A stretch of 64,000 nucleotides of DNA from Lampropedia aestuarii (GTDB taxonomy: Bacteria; Pseudomonadota; Gammaproteobacteria; Burkholderiales; Burkholderiaceae_C): contig NZ_SSWX01000014.1 in the NCBI RefSeq assembly GCF_004803635.1, positions 28,778 through 92,777 on the forward strand, in the 5' to 3' direction. Positions 10,477-19,816 of the stretch are shown here, piece after piece. The position numbers and the translations under genes were made by a program. The notes under the pieces were generated by a model, which saw only the letters and a list, made by a program, of their open reading frames with translations, did not search any database and was not told where the DNA came from. Numbering within the stretch: the first letter of the stretch is position 1; each line of letters starts with the position of its first letter.

Positions 10477-11436
10477 ATGAATGCACCTACCCAAGTAGCC
10501 CTGATCGAATCGGCGCTGCGCACCCCGATCACGCAACAACTCAGCAATAGCCACCTGGATGCGCTGGAAGAAGAGACGATCTTCATCCTGCGTGAAGTGG
10601 CCGCCAGTTTTGAGCGCCCGGCTTTGCTGTTCTCTGGAGGCAAGGACTCACTGGTCATGCTCAAGTGCGCCGAAAAAGCCTTTGGCGCAGGTCGCATTCC
10701 CTACCCGCTGCTGATGATCGACACAGGCCACAACTTCCCCGAAGTGACCGAGTTTCGTGACCGCCGCGCCAAAGAGCTGGGCGCGCAACTGATCGTGCGC
10801 AGCGTCGAAGATTCGATGGCGCGTGGCACCGTGCGCCTGGCCCATCCGGGCGAGAGCCGCAACGTTCACCAGTCCGTGACCTTGCTCGAAGCGATTGAGG
10901 AATTTCGCTTTGACGCGCTGATTGGCGGCGCACGCCGTGACGAAGAAAAAGCACGTGCCAAAGAACGCATCTTCAGCCACCGCGACAGCTTTGGCCAATG
11001 GCAGCCCAAGGCACAACGTCCGGAGCTGTGGACACTGTTCAACACCCGCCTGAACCAGGGCGAGCACTTCCGTGTATTCCCAATCAGCAACTGGACCGAA
11101 CTGGATGTCTGGCAATACATCGACCGAGAAGGGATTGAGCTGCCAAGCCTGTACTACGCCCACCAGCGCCCAATTGTCGAGCGCAAGGGCTTGCTGGTGC
11201 CGGTGACAGCACTGACCCCAGCCAAAGAAGGCGAGCAAGTAGAGCAGCGCGAAGTGCGTTTTCGCACCGTGGGCGATATCACCTGCACTTGCCCAGTGGC
11301 CAGCTCGGCGGCATCGGCCGCCGACATCGTGGCGGAAACCCTGTCGGTGACCGTGAGTGAACGCGGCGCAACCCGCATGGATGACAAAACCAGCGAAGCG
11401 TCGATGGAAAAACGCAAGCGCGACGGCTATTTCTGA
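10477..11436 (+). CDS. cysD: Sulfate adenylyltransferase subunit 2 CysD
   Basis: Catalytic subunit of ATP sulfurylase, forming adenylyl sulfate from ATP and sulfate together with CysN. It has 319 residues, usual length about 302-320. The PP-loop LFSGGKDSLVML lies near residues 50-60, followed by the family blocks DTGHNFPE, GGARRDEEKARAKERIFS and WTELDVWQYI, and the C-terminal KRKRDGYF. It lies 24 bp after cysH in the same operon. Confidence 0.96.
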   Translation: MNAPTQVALIESALRTPITQQLSNSHLDALEEETIFILREVAASFERPALLFSGGKDSLVMLKCAEKAFGAGRIPYPLLMIDTGHNFPEVTEFRDRRAKELGAQLIVRSVEDSMARGTVRLAHPGESRNVHQSVTLLEAIEEFRFDALIGGARRDEEKARAKERIFSHRDSFGQWQPKAQRPELWTLFNTRLNQGEHFRVFPISNWTELDVWQYIDREGIELPSLYYAHQRPIVERKGLLVPVTALTPAKEGEQVEQREVRFRTVGDITCTCPVASSAASAADIVAETLSVTVSERGATRMDDKTSEASMEKRKRDGYF

Positions 11437-11532
11437 CCTCGCAGGCCAGTGCAGCGCAGGCTGCACTGTTTGATTCAATTGCATTGGTGGCAGCGCAGGT
11501 GTTCGAGCCAGGCTGCCCATGAGTTTCAAGCT

Positions 11533-12885
11533 ATGAGTACCACCCTACACAACGCCTTGCGCTTTATCACTTGCGGCAGCGTCGACGACGGCAAATCCAC
11601 CCTGATTGGCCGCTTGCTGGTTGACAGCAAAAGCGTGCTGCAAGACCAGCTCGCCGGCGTCACCAAGCACGGCGCCAGCAGCCAAGAAGCCATCGACCTG
11701 GCCCAGCTGACCGACGGCCTGGCCGCTGAGCGCGAGCAAGGCATCACCATCGATGTGGCCTGGCGCTATTTCTCTACCGCCCAACGCAAATTCATCATTG
11801 GCGATGCACCTGGCCACGAGCAGTACACACGCAATATGGTGACCGCCGCCAGCAATGCCGATGCTGCCGTGGTGCTGGTCGATGCGACCAAGCTCGACTG
11901 GCAAAACCCGCAGCTGTCGCTGCTGCCGCAAACCAAGCGTCACAGCCTGCTGGTGCATTTGCTGCGCGTGCCTTCACTGATTTTTGCCGTCAACAAGCTC
12001 GATGCGGTCGCCGATCCGGCGCTGGCATTTGCCAATATCCAGGCGGCCTTACAGCGCTTTGCTAAAGCGGAGCACCTGACTGCTGCAGCCATCGTGCCAA
12101 TCTCGGCGCTCAAAGGCTACAACGTGGTCAGCACCGAGCCTGGTTTTGCCGGCTACAGTGGCCCAGCGCTTTTGCCGCTGCTCGAAAGCCTGCCAGCCAC
12201 ACCGCCAGATACGGGACTGCCATTGGCGTTTCCAGTGCAATGGGTCGAGAAATTCTCCTCGTCTGCCGACACCAGCAAAAGCCGCCGTGTGTTCTGGGGC
12301 CGCGTGGCTACGGGCCAGATTGAAGCCGGCCAACAAGTGCGCATTTTCCCAGCCAACCGCACCGCCCGCGTTGTGGAAGTGCTAGACCATGTGCGGGCCC
12401 CGCATGCAGTCTCTGCAGGCGACAGCGCAGGTGTGTTACTGGACCAGGAAGTGGATATCTCTCGTGGTGACTGGTTGCTCGCTGAAGCCAGCGCAGCCGC
12501 ACCAGCCAACCAAGCGACTGGCGATTTTGACAATTTTGATGCGCCAGTGGGCACGCACTATGCGTGGCCTGGCCAGCGTGAAATCACCGCAACAATTGCC
12601 TGGATGGACGATGAGCCTGCCGCCGTGGGCCGTGTCTACTGGACCTTGCATGGCCACCGCTGGGTCAAGGCCAAAATTCGCCGCATCGTGCAGCAGCTCA
12701 ATATCCACACGCTGCAGCGCGAAGCCGCTGAGCAACTCGAACCCAATGCGATTGGCACCGTCGAGCTGGTCTTGCAAGAGGCCATACCAGCGGCTCCGTA
12801 TAGCCAAAGCCGCAGCTTGGGCGCGCTGATTCTTGTCGACACCGCCAGCCATAAAACCGCAGCTGCCGTACTGGTGAACGACTAA
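11533..12885 (+). CDS. cysN: Sulfate adenylyltransferase subunit 1 CysN (GTPase)
   Basis: Elongation-factor-like GTPase subunit that drives ATP sulfurylase. It has 450 residues: G1 [10 protein letters not shown]3 [13 protein letters not shown]4 NKLD, then beta-barrel domains. ATG 11533 ([15 protein letters not shown]) was chosen over an upstream GTG at 11449 because the extra 28 residues are not family-like. There is no C-terminal APS kinase domain, unlike CysNC fusions, so CysC must be encoded elsewhere if CysH uses PAPS. It is the last gene of the cys operon. Confidence 0.95.
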   Translation: MSTTLHNALRFITCGSVDDGKSTLIGRLLVDSKSVLQDQLAGVTKHGASSQEAIDLAQLTDGLAAEREQGITIDVAWRYFSTAQRKFIIGDAPGHEQYTRNMVTAASNADAAVVLVDATKLDWQNPQLSLLPQTKRHSLLVHLLRVPSLIFAVNKLDAVADPALAFANIQAALQRFAKAEHLTAAAIVPISALKGYNVVSTEPGFAGYSGPALLPLLESLPATPPDTGLPLAFPVQWVEKFSSSADTSKSRRVFWGRVATGQIEAGQQVRIFPANRTARVVEVLDHVRAPHAVSAGDSAGVLLDQEVDISRGDWLLAEASAAAPANQATGDFDNFDAPVGTHYAWPGQREITATIAWMDDEPAAVGRVYWTLHGHRWVKAKIRRIVQQLNIHTLQREAAEQLEPNAIGTVELVLQEAIPAAPYSQSRSLGALILVDTASHKTAAAVLVND

Positions 12886-12970
12886 GACTGCCATAATTGA
12901 CGCAGCCGCGTTAAAATATGGGATTTCCCCGCGCTTCACAACCATTACAACATTTTTTGCCGAGCCTGTT

Positions 12971-13300
12971 ATGACACACGTCGTCACCGAAAACTGTATC
13001 AAATGCAAATACACCGATTGCGTCGATGTGTGTCCTGTTGACTGCTTCAAAGAAGGTCCCAACTTCTTGTTCATCGACCCCGATGAGTGCATCGACTGCG
13101 CCGTTTGCGTGCCTGAATGCCCTGCAGAGGCCATTTTTGCGGAAGAGGATGTGCCTGCTGATCAACAAGAATTCATTCAGATCAATATCGAGATGAATGA
13201 AAGTGGCAAGTTCAAAAACATCACCAAGCGCAAACCAGCAATGGCAGATGCCGATGAATGGAATGGCAAAGCCGACAAGCTGCAATACCTGGAGCGTTGA
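12971..13300 (+). CDS. fdxA: Seven-iron ferredoxin FdxA
   Basis: Small electron carrier with one 3Fe-4S and one 4Fe-4S cluster. It has 109 residues. Cysteines at 9, 17, 21, 40, 43, 46 and 50 fit the FdxA spacing, with the extra Cys12 and Cys24 also seen. It follows the cys operon by 85 bp and precedes a ferredoxin reductase-like gene, so a role as donor to sulfite reductase is plausible but unproven; FdxA is also made independently of sulfur metabolism in many proteobacteria. Confidence 0.95.
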   Translation: MTHVVTENCIKCKYTDCVDVCPVDCFKEGPNFLFIDPDECIDCAVCVPECPAEAIFAEEDVPADQQEFIQINIEMNESGKFKNITKRKPAMADADEWNGKADKLQYLER

Positions 13301-13325
13301 TCGCCTACAGGACTGCCGCATCTCT

Positions 13326-13346
13326 TAGAGCGTGTTTACGATCTTA
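13326..13346 (+). repeat. Inverted-repeat element terminus, copy F
   Basis: TAGAGCGTGTTTACGATCT is one terminus of the interspersed element, lying alone directly before the start codon of the flavoprotein gene. An alternative GTG start (13332) would be inside it, which argues for ATG 13353. Confidence 0.5.
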
Positions 13347-13352
13347 AGTCCC

Positions 13353-14447
13353 ATGCACCATTCAAACAGCCCCGACGCCAGCATCCCCGACTTCACCACT
13401 GATGTCGTCGTAGTCGGCGCTGGTCCTGCAGGGCTGTTTCAGCTGTTCCAGCTCGGTTTGCAAGGCCTTGCGTGCCACGTGCTTGAAGCCCTGCCCCACC
13501 CTGGCGGGCAATGCAGCCAGTTATATGCAGACAAGCCGATATACGACATACCGGCTCTCTTGCGTGTCACAGGCCATGAGCTCAGTGAGCAATTGCACCA
13601 GCAACTGGCACCTTTTGCCATCCATTGGCACTGGGGCCAAACGCTGGAAGCCATCGAAGAAGATGGCGCAGGCCACTGGCTGGTACACACCAGCCAGGGC
13701 CATGCCATTGCCTGCAAAGCCGTGGTGCTGGCCTTGGGTGTAGGCGCCTTTGTGGCGCGCAAGCCCAAGCTCGAGCATCTGGATGCACTGCTGGCTGAAG
13801 GCCGCCAAGCCTTTTTGCAATCGCATGACCGCCAAGCTGCCGTTGCAGGCCAGCAGGTGGTTGTGTTTGGCGGCGATGAAGCGGCCGTTGCGAAAGCGAT
13901 CGAATTGGCGCAATCAGGTGCCGCACTGGCGCCAGCGCGCGTGAGCCTGCTGCACCGGCGTGATGTATTCAAAGCAGACGAAACAGCGCTGGCGCAATTG
14001 AACGCTTTGCGCGAGCAAGGCCGCATCCAGGTGGAAATTGGCCAGTTGCAAGCACTGAATTTGCACCGCGAAACAGCCTTGCAGTCACTGCACATTCTCA
14101 GCCCCGATGGGCAAAGCCAGACTGTGCCCGCTGATGTGCTGCTGGTCTACCAGGGCATTTCCCCCAAGCTTGGCGCATTGGCCGATTGGCAATTGGCGCT
14201 GGAAGCCAAGCACATTCTGGTCAATCCCGCGACTCAGGCAACGAATAGACCAGGCATTTATGCAGTCGGTGATATCGCCAGCTATCCTGGCAAGCGCAAG
14301 CTGATCGCCAGCGCGTTTCATGAGGCCATCATGGCTGCATTTGCAATTGCCGAGCAGCTCCAAGGCAAAAGCCCGCTGACTTTGTACACCACCACCCATA
14401 CCGTGCTGCTTGAGCGCTTGGGTCAAGAGCCTGTCGCCAAAGCATAG
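13353..14447 (+). CDS. NAD(P)/FAD-dependent oxidoreductase, ferredoxin-NADP reductase-like
   Basis: Flavoprotein of 364 residues resembling TrxB-type ferredoxin-NADP+ reductases. FAD-binding GAGPAG is at 22-27 near the N-terminus, followed by GGQCSQLYADKPIYDIP, a motif typical of this subgroup. A second dinucleotide-binding region (VVVFGGDEAAVAKAIEL) has Asp-Glu in place of the usual GxGxxG finish. FAD is held again near the end by YAVGDIASYPG and LIASAFHEA. There is no redox CxxC, so it is not a thioredoxin reductase. It follows fdxA by 52 bp; together they could deliver NADPH electrons to CysI. Confidence 0.82.
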   Translation: MHHSNSPDASIPDFTTDVVVVGAGPAGLFQLFQLGLQGLACHVLEALPHPGGQCSQLYADKPIYDIPALLRVTGHELSEQLHQQLAPFAIHWHWGQTLEAIEEDGAGHWLVHTSQGHAIACKAVVLALGVGAFVARKPKLEHLDALLAEGRQAFLQSHDRQAAVAGQQVVVFGGDEAAVAKAIELAQSGAALAPARVSLLHRRDVFKADETALAQLNALREQGRIQVEIGQLQALNLHRETALQSLHILSPDGQSQTVPADVLLVYQGISPKLGALADWQLALEAKHILVNPATQATNRPGIYAVGDIASYPGKRKLIASAFHEAIMAAFAIAEQLQGKSPLTLYTTTHTVLLERLGQEPVAKA

Positions 14448-14491
14448 ACTCCTTCTGCACTGCGCATCAGGCATCAGGCACCAAGCACAGG

Positions 14492-14534
14492 CCAACAAAA
14501 AAACCATGCTGTGAAGACATGGTTTTTTTGTTGG
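14492..14534 (+). terminator. Bidirectional terminator between flavoprotein gene and metQ
   Basis: Long perfect stem with arms CCAACAAAAAAACCATG and CATGGTTTTTTTGTTGG. The A/T tracts inside the arms let it work on both strands between convergent genes. Confidence 0.88.
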
Positions 14535-14593
14535 TGATGACAAGCGGCGGTTGAGGCCGCTACTCCCCCCCCCTTGCGCCAGGCGCTGACCTA

Positions 14594-15379
14594 TTAAAAC
14601 GCTGGTGCAATCGCACCTTTGTATTTGCTGGCAATGAAATCACGCACTTTGTCAGTGCGCAAGGCGTCCGTCAGCTTTTGGATGCTTTCGTCATTGGCAC
14701 GGTCAGCACGCGCCGCGATGATGTTGACGTATGGCGAGTCATTGCCCTCGATCAACAAGGCATCTTTGGTTGGCACCAAACCGGCTTCCAGCGCGTAGTT
14801 GGTGTTGATCAAAGCCAGATCGACATCGTCCAGTGCGCGCGGCAGCATGGCTGCTTCAAGTTCACGGAACTGCAGTTTCTTAGGATTCTCGGCAATATCA
14901 GCAGCCGTAGCGCTGATATTGCTTGGGTCCTTGAGTTTGATCACGCCACTCTTGTCCAACAGCAGCAAAGCGCGGCCAGAATTGGTTGCATCATTGGGAA
15001 TGGCCACAATCGCGCCTTCTTTCAGGTCAGCAATGGCTTTGATTTTTTTGGAATAAGCACCAAACGGCTCGACATGGATCGCGCCATTGGGCACGGCGAC
15101 GATATTGGTTTTACGGTCTTTGTTGAAATTGCTCAAGTAAGGCTGGTGTTGGAAGAAGTTGGCATCCAATTGTTTTTCTTCCACGGCAGTGTTGGGCAGT
15201 ACATAATCGGTGAACTCTTTGACTTCCAGATCAATGCCCTGGGCTTTGAGCTCAGGCTTGACCAATTCCAGCAACTCCGCGTGCGGCACTGGCGAGGCGC
15301 CAACCACCAATTTGGTTTGTGCATGGGCACCAAAAGCAAGGGCCATAGCGGCCACAAAAGGAAGCAGTTTCTTAATCAT
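14594..15379 (-). CDS. metQ: Methionine-binding protein MetQ
   Basis: Periplasmic binding protein of the methionine ABC importer (NlpA/MetQ family), 261 residues. It has a signal peptide of about 20 residues ending AFGAHAQ. Unlike many NlpA proteins there is no lipobox cysteine, so it is probably soluble. Family blocks include VVGASPVPHAELLE, YVLPNTAVEEKQLDANFFQH and VAIPNDATNSGRAL. A GAGGTA ribosome site lies seven bases before ATG 15379. The gene stands alone, far from metNI, behind a structured leader that may control it. Confidence 0.94.
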   Translation of the reverse strand: MIKKLLPFVAAMALAFGAHAQTKLVVGASPVPHAELLELVKPELKAQGIDLEVKEFTDYVLPNTAVEEKQLDANFFQHQPYLSNFNKDRKTNIVAVPNGAIHVEPFGAYSKKIKAIADLKEGAIVAIPNDATNSGRALLLLDKSGVIKLKDPSNISATAADIAENPKKLQFRELEAAMLPRALDDVDLALINTNYALEAGLVPTKDALLIEGNDSPYVNIIAARADRANDESIQKLTDALRTDKVRDFIASKYKGAIAPAF

Positions 15380-15410
15380 TGAATTACCTCAATTGGCTAG
15401 AACATCACAG

Positions 15411-15477
15411 GAAGCGGCAACAAGTGTTTGCGGCCTTGTTGCCCTGGCATACTGCTGGGCAGCTTGCCAACCGCTTC
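15411..15477 (-). ncRNA. Structured 5' leader of metQ (candidate cis-regulatory RNA)
   Basis: On the metQ sense strand, an outer helix GAAGCGG/CCGCTTC (15471-15477 with 15411-15417) encloses two hairpins. One is TGGCA..TGCCA (15445-15469) with an inner CTGC/GCAG stem. The other is a perfect 9-bp GGCAACAAG/CTTGTTGCC stem (15416-15443), which shares its last bases with the outer helix. The whole fold ends 31 nt before the start codon. A possible -10 (TACAAT, complement of 15524-15529) would give a leader near 140 nt. I do not recognise a known SAM or SAH riboswitch in it. Confidence 0.4.
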
Positions 15478-15793
15478 GTATTCTCAATACATGCACAAAG
15501 GCCTGCAATACGCATGGGCAGCGATTGTAAAAGCAGTTCCACATTCCATTTAATAATATTATTTTCTTATTAAATAAAGAAACAAGTATATAAAAAAGTG
15601 CGCCATTCGTGTGCGCGAAAGCAACAAATTAAACTATTTTTTGAATTTATTGGTAGCGTCGCTAAAATATTAGGTTTATTTAAATTTTGCTGAAGACCCA
15701 GCACTGAAGCCGACTTGGCGCCGACTTGCAAGGCATTCATTGAATGTGAGTAGGCCAACTACCAGTCATCCTTTTTGTAAGCCCCTCACTACC
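15478..15793. other. AT-rich intergenic region upstream of infA and metQ
   Basis: A strongly AT-rich stretch (about 15545-15690) should hold the divergent promoters of metQ and infA. No gene, terminator or repeat-family member is seen. The infA leader is long (over 100 bases) and ends with only a weak ribosome site. Confidence 0.4.
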
Positions 15794-16039
15794 ATGGCAA
15801 AAGAAGAACTCATTGAAATGCAAGGCTCGGTCAAAGAAGTCTTGCCTGATTCACGTTTTCGCGTCGTTTTGGAAAACGGCCACGAGCTGATCGCTTATAC
15901 AGGCGGCAAAATGCGCAAACACCATATCCGTATTCTGGCTGGTGACAAAGTGACTCTTGAGATGTCGCCTTACGACTTGAGCAAAGGCCGGATCATCTTC
16001 CGCCACTTGCCAGGCCGTGGCCCAGCAGCGGCAGCGTAA
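15794..16039 (+). CDS. infA: Translation initiation factor IF-1 (stand-alone copy)
   Basis: IF-1 binds the A site of the 30S subunit and helps IF-2 and IF-3 during initiation. It has 81 residues: the S1-like OB fold of the usual 72 ([36 protein letters not shown]) plus a short [13 protein letters not shown] tail. ATG 15794 gives the conserved MAKEE start. Here it is outside any ribosomal-protein operon; many betaproteobacteria carry two infA copies, and the tail suggests this is the accessory one. Confidence 0.95.
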   Translation: MAKEELIEMQGSVKEVLPDSRFRVVLENGHELIAYTGGKMRKHHIRILAGDKVTLEMSPYDLSKGRIIFRHLPGRGPAAAA

Positions 16040-16110
16040 GCGGTCTGACGGACTGCGGCTTGCTGTGCGGTTGCACCTCACTGCAATAATAGAGACCACA
16101 CAAAGGATGG

Positions 16111-16141
16111 ACGCCTTGTTTGCAGTGCGCAGACAAGGCGT
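16111..16141. terminator. Hairpin between convergent infA and AhpD-like gene
   Basis: Perfect 9-bp stem ACGCCTTGT/ACAAGGCGT with a 13-nt loop, placed between two convergent stop codons. The T-run is poor on both strands. Confidence 0.5.
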
Positions 16142-16728
16142 TATTCGATGGGCTTTTGCGGTCTGGGCATGCGGCCCATCAGGTAAAACTCAGGGTTGGG
16201 CGCAAAGCCGGCGGCATTGGCAATGCGGTTGGACATGCCAAAAAATGCCGTGATCGAGATGATGTCCCAAATGTCTTCATCGTCAAAACCATGCGGATAC
16301 AAGCGCTCAAAGTCGGCCTCTTCAATGGCATGCGATTGGCTGCTGACCTTCATGGCAAAATCCAGCATCGCCTTTTGGCGTGGATCGATACTGGCTTTAC
16401 GGTAATTGATCGCGATCTGATCGGCGATGCGCGGTTTTTTCTCATAGATCCGCAGCAGTGCGCCATGGGCGACCACACAGTACAGACAATGGTTGGCCGC
16501 ACTGGTGGCAGTCACGATCATCTCGCGCTCGCCTTTGCTGAGGGAACTGTCCGCCCGCTCCATCAAGGCATCGTGGTAGGCAAAAAAAGCCCGCCATTCG
16601 GCAGGACGCCGCGCAAAAGCCAAAAACACATTGGGCACAAAGCCACTTTTTTCCTGAATCAGCACAATCCGCTCTTTGATGTCTGCCGGTACGTCTTGCA
16701 GCTCCATCAAGGGGTAGCGTTTGCTCAT
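16141..16728 (-). CDS. Peroxidase-related (AhpD-like, carboxymuconolactone decarboxylase family) protein
   Basis: Protein of 195 residues of the uncharacterised peroxidase-related group of the CMD/AhpD superfamily. The redox pair is CLYC within NHCLYCVVAHGALL, matching the Cys-x-x-Cys-x3-His catalytic pattern of AhpD. ATG 16728 was chosen because GGAGG lies five bases before it; a longer frame would start inside that ribosome site. It is convergent with infA and not in an obvious operon. A thiol-dependent peroxide-reducing role is likely by family, substrate unknown. Confidence 0.82.
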   Translation of the reverse strand: MSKRYPLMELQDVPADIKERIVLIQEKSGFVPNVFLAFARRPAEWRAFFAYHDALMERADSSLSKGEREMIVTATSAANHCLYCVVAHGALLRIYEKKPRIADQIAINYRKASIDPRQKAMLDFAMKVSSQSHAIEEADFERLYPHGFDDEDIWDIISITAFFGMSNRIANAAGFAPNPEFYLMGRMPRPQKPIE

Positions 16729-17048
16729 AAGTGCCTCCATATAGTTTTATCGTTGAGAAACCATTTCAACGAGATAATACAGGCCTTGGTAGAGCGCCAT
16801 CAGAGGCTTTTTACCAATGCGTGCGAGGATCTACAACAACACCGTCAAACGCAGCCCCGTTTGCAATGAAGCGCCGCAACAGTGAAGGTGCAGGCTATGC
16901 CAAGTGCGATGGGCAGCAGGCCAGTGGCCAACTACCTGCCTCCCGCACTTGTGCAATGCACTGCTGTGTGTATTTTTGGCGCGCTTGATGTCCGCCTGCG
17001 TTGACTGCATTCTTGCACTGCAGATGCATTCGCTTTTTGTCTCTCACC
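16729..17048. other. Intergenic region before the BMP-type ABC transporter
   Basis: Divergent promoter region of about 320 bp. No open frame with protein-like composition, no riboswitch that I recognise, and no member of the inverted-repeat family. Confidence 0.4.
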
Positions 17049-18656
17049 ATGCCCACTTTGCCACAACCGGAACATGAATCGATTGAGCTGACCCAGCTTG
17101 AAAAGCCCATTACAGCCCGCCTGCAACTGCGCGCCATTACCAAAAGGTATCCGGGCGTAGTGGCCAACGATGGCATTGACCTGTGCGTTGAGCGCGGCCA
17201 AATCCACGCCATCCTGGGTGAGAACGGTGCGGGCAAATCGACGCTGATGAAAATCATCTACGGCGCAGTCACCCCCGATGAGGGCAGTATCACCTTTGAC
17301 GGTGAGCCAGTAGTGATCCGCTCACCGCACCAAGCCAGGCAGTTGGGCATCTCGATGGTGTTCCAGCATTTCAACCTGTTTGACTCGCTGACAGTGGCTG
17401 AAAACATCTGGCTAGGCCAAGACAAGAACATGAGTCGCGAGTTGCTGGGCGTGCACCTGGATGAGGCCTCGGCATTATTTGGGCTGAATATCGAGCCAGA
17501 CCGGCCTATGCACACCTTGAGCGTGGGGGAGCGGCAAAAAGTCGAAATCCTGCGCAGCCTGGTCACGCGCCCGAAGTTGCTGATTCTCGATGAACCCACC
17601 TCGGTGCTGACACCACAAGCGGTGCAAAGCCTGTTTGCGGTGCTGCAGCGCCTGGCGCAATCGGGCTGCAGCATTCTCTACATCAGCCACAAGCTGCATG
17701 AGATCCGCCAGCTCTGCGATAGCTGCACGGTGATTCGCCAAGGCAAGGTCCAAGGCGTGATCAATCCACGCGAGCACAGCGATGCCTCGCTGGCTCGGCT
17801 GATGATTGGCGTTGAGCCCCCCGCGATCCCAGAGCACGTGGCCAAGCCCGGTGCGATGGCGCTGCAGGTCAAACAACTGAACCTGCCCAAATCCCACACC
17901 TACGGCATGGACCTGCAGGACATCAACCTGCATGTGCGTGCCGGTGAAGTCGTCGGCATTGCTGGCATCTCCGGCAATGGCCAGAATGAGCTGCTGCATG
18001 CCTTATCAGGCGAAGACACGCGCGCCAGCAACGACAGCATTGTGTTGCTCGATCAAGCTGCGGGCCAAAAGAACACCGAACAACGCCGGCGCGAATTCGA
18101 TTTGCACTTTGTGCCCGAAGAGCGCCTTGGCCGCGCCACCGTGCCCAGCATGTCGCTGGCGCACAACCTGCTATTGACCCGGCCGCTGAGCACCGGGCCG
18201 CTGGGCTGGGTCAGCCCAGCCAAGCTGCGCGACAAAGCCAGCGATCTGATCAGGCGATTCAACGTCAAAGCCGCTGGTAGCCACGCCCCCGCACGTTCGC
18301 TGTCAGGGGGCAATTTGCAAAAATTCATCATGGGCCGCGAGATGGATGCAGCGCCCAAAATCTTCATTGTCTCGCAGCCAACCTGGGGGGTAGATGTTGG
18401 CGCCTCAGCGCAGATTCGCGCTCAGATGCTGCAATTGGCCGAGCAAGGCTGCGCCGTGCTGGTTGTCAGCGAAGAGATCGAAGAACTGTTCGAGCTGTGT
18501 GACCGCCTGTATGTGATCTCCAATGGCCGTTTGTCTCCGTCCCTGCCGCTCGAAGAGGCCTCGATAGAGCGCGTCGGACTCTGGATGAGCGGCTTGTGGG
18601 AAGGCGCTGAGACAGCGCAGTCGCACCCCCTCCCAGCCATGGCCACGCTGGTGTAG
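17049..18656 (+). CDS. BMP-type (nucleoside) ABC transporter ATP-binding protein
   Basis: Duplicated ATPase of 535 residues with the two-module layout of YufO/NupA-type nucleoside importers and sugar importers such as RbsA. The first module has Walker A GENGAGKS at 57-64, signature LSVGERQK and Walker B LLILDEPT. The second has a degenerate nucleotide site (GISGNGQNELL) and SLSGGNLQK, as normal in this class. ATG 17049 gives the start MPTLPQPEHE; an upstream in-frame start at 17001 adds a non-family extension. First gene of a four-gene transporter locus with two permeases and a BMP binding lipoprotein. Confidence 0.9.
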   Translation: MPTLPQPEHESIELTQLEKPITARLQLRAITKRYPGVVANDGIDLCVERGQIHAILGENGAGKSTLMKIIYGAVTPDEGSITFDGEPVVIRSPHQARQLGISMVFQHFNLFDSLTVAENIWLGQDKNMSRELLGVHLDEASALFGLNIEPDRPMHTLSVGERQKVEILRSLVTRPKLLILDEPTSVLTPQAVQSLFAVLQRLAQSGCSILYISHKLHEIRQLCDSCTVIRQGKVQGVINPREHSDASLARLMIGVEPPAIPEHVAKPGAMALQVKQLNLPKSHTYGMDLQDINLHVRAGEVVGIAGISGNGQNELLHALSGEDTRASNDSIVLLDQAAGQKNTEQRRREFDLHFVPEERLGRATVPSMSLAHNLLLTRPLSTGPLGWVSPAKLRDKASDLIRRFNVKAAGSHAPARSLSGGNLQKFIMGREMDAAPKIFIVSQPTWGVDVGASAQIRAQMLQLAEQGCAVLVVSEEIEELFELCDRLYVISNGRLSPSLPLEEASIERVGLWMSGLWEGAETAQSHPLPAMATLV

Positions 18657-18706
18657 CCGCCACTTGCTGCCCTTTTTTCGAATCTCCCGTATTGCTTGCC
18701 TATCCG

Positions 18707-19816
18707 ATGAAAATCATTCTTGAAGCCAGACCAGCGCCCTCGCGCGCATGGTCATATCTATCGCCGCTGCTGGCACTGCTGGTCACCGTGCTGGCCGGCG
18801 TCATCATTTTCGCGCTGTCTGGCAAATCCCCGCTGCAAGGCATATCGGTGTTCTTCTGGGAGCCGATCAAAAGCGCCTATGCCTGGGGCGAAATTGCCGT
18901 CAAAGCCACACCCTTGCTACTGATCGCTTTGGGCTTGGGCCTGTGTTTTCGCTCGAATATCTGGAATATTGGCGCTGAAGGGCAGTTTGTTTTAGGCGCA
19001 ATCGCCGCCGGCTGGGTCGCCCTGCAAGCCGGGCCGGATACGGGGGCCTGGATCGTGGCGGCCGTTTTGCTGGCTGGTTGCCTGGGCGGCATGGTCTGGG
19101 CCTCGATTGTGGCCTTGCTGCGCGACCGCTTCAACACCAACGAAATCCTGGTCAGTTTGATGCTGGTCTACGTGGCCATCCAGTTGCTGGCTTTCCTGGT
19201 CTACGGGCCATGGAAAGACCCGGCTGGCTACAACTTCCCGCGGACCGCCTCGTTTGACGTCAGCACCCAATTGCCGCGCCTGATGGCCTCCTCGCGTGCC
19301 AACTGGGGCGTATTCCTGGCCTTGCTGGCCTGCGCTCTGATGTGGATCTTCATGTTCCGCACCAAGGCCGGCTTTGCCCAGCAAGTGGGGGGGCTGGCGC
19401 CCAAAGCCGCCCGCTATGCCGGTTTTTCTGCCCGCAAAACACTGTGGCTGGCCTTGCTGAGCTCAGGCGCTCTGGCTGGCCTTGCCGGTGCATTGGAGGT
19501 CATTGGCCCGGTCGGCCAGCTCAACGCCCATGTGCCGGTTGGCTATGGATTCACAGCCATCATCGTGGCCTTTGTCGGGCGCTTGCACCCGATAGGCATG
19601 GTGTTCTCAACCATTTTGCTGTCGATGTTTGTGATTGGCGGCGAGCTCTCGCAATCCCAGCTCGGCCTGCCCAAATCGCTCTCCAGCGTCTTCCAGGGCT
19701 TACTGCTGTTTAACCTCCTGGCTTGTGACACGCTGGTCAACTACCGCATTCGCCTCAAAACGTCTGCCAAATCGTCGCCCTCGCCAGTTGCGGCAACCAA
19801 ACAAGGAGTGGCGTAA
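18707..19816 (+). CDS. BMP-type ABC transporter permease 1 (YufP-like)
   Basis: Inner-membrane permease of about 369 residues with eight to ten hydrophobic segments. The conserved RSNIWNIGAEGQFVLGAIAA and LRDRFNTNEILVSLMLVYVA are typical of the branched-chain/nucleoside permease superfamily. Start ATG 18707 (MKIILEARPAPS) is preferred over the further upstream TTG. It lies 50 bp after the ATPase gene; its stop overlaps the next start as TAATG. It forms a heterodimer with the product of the next gene. Confidence 0.9.
   Translation: MKIILEARPAPSRAWSYLSPLLALLVTVLAGVIIFALSGKSPLQGISVFFWEPIKSAYAWGEIAVKATPLLLIALGLGLCFRSNIWNIGAEGQFVLGAIAAGWVALQAGPDTGAWIVAAVLLAGCLGGMVWASIVALLRDRFNTNEILVSLMLVYVAIQLLAFLVYGPWKDPAGYNFPRTASFDVSTQLPRLMASSRANWGVFLALLACALMWIFMFRTKAGFAQQVGGLAPKAARYAGFSARKTLWLALLSSGALAGLAGALEVIGPVGQLNAHVPVGYGFTAIIVAFVGRLHPIGMVFSTILLSMFVIGGELSQSQLGLPKSLSSVFQGLLLFNLLACDTLVNYRIRLKTSAKSSPSPVAATKQGVA

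Noticed and set aside
13332..13352. GTG start for the flavoprotein gene
   Set aside because: The codon falls inside a repeat-element terminus; the family-like protein begins after ATG 13353.
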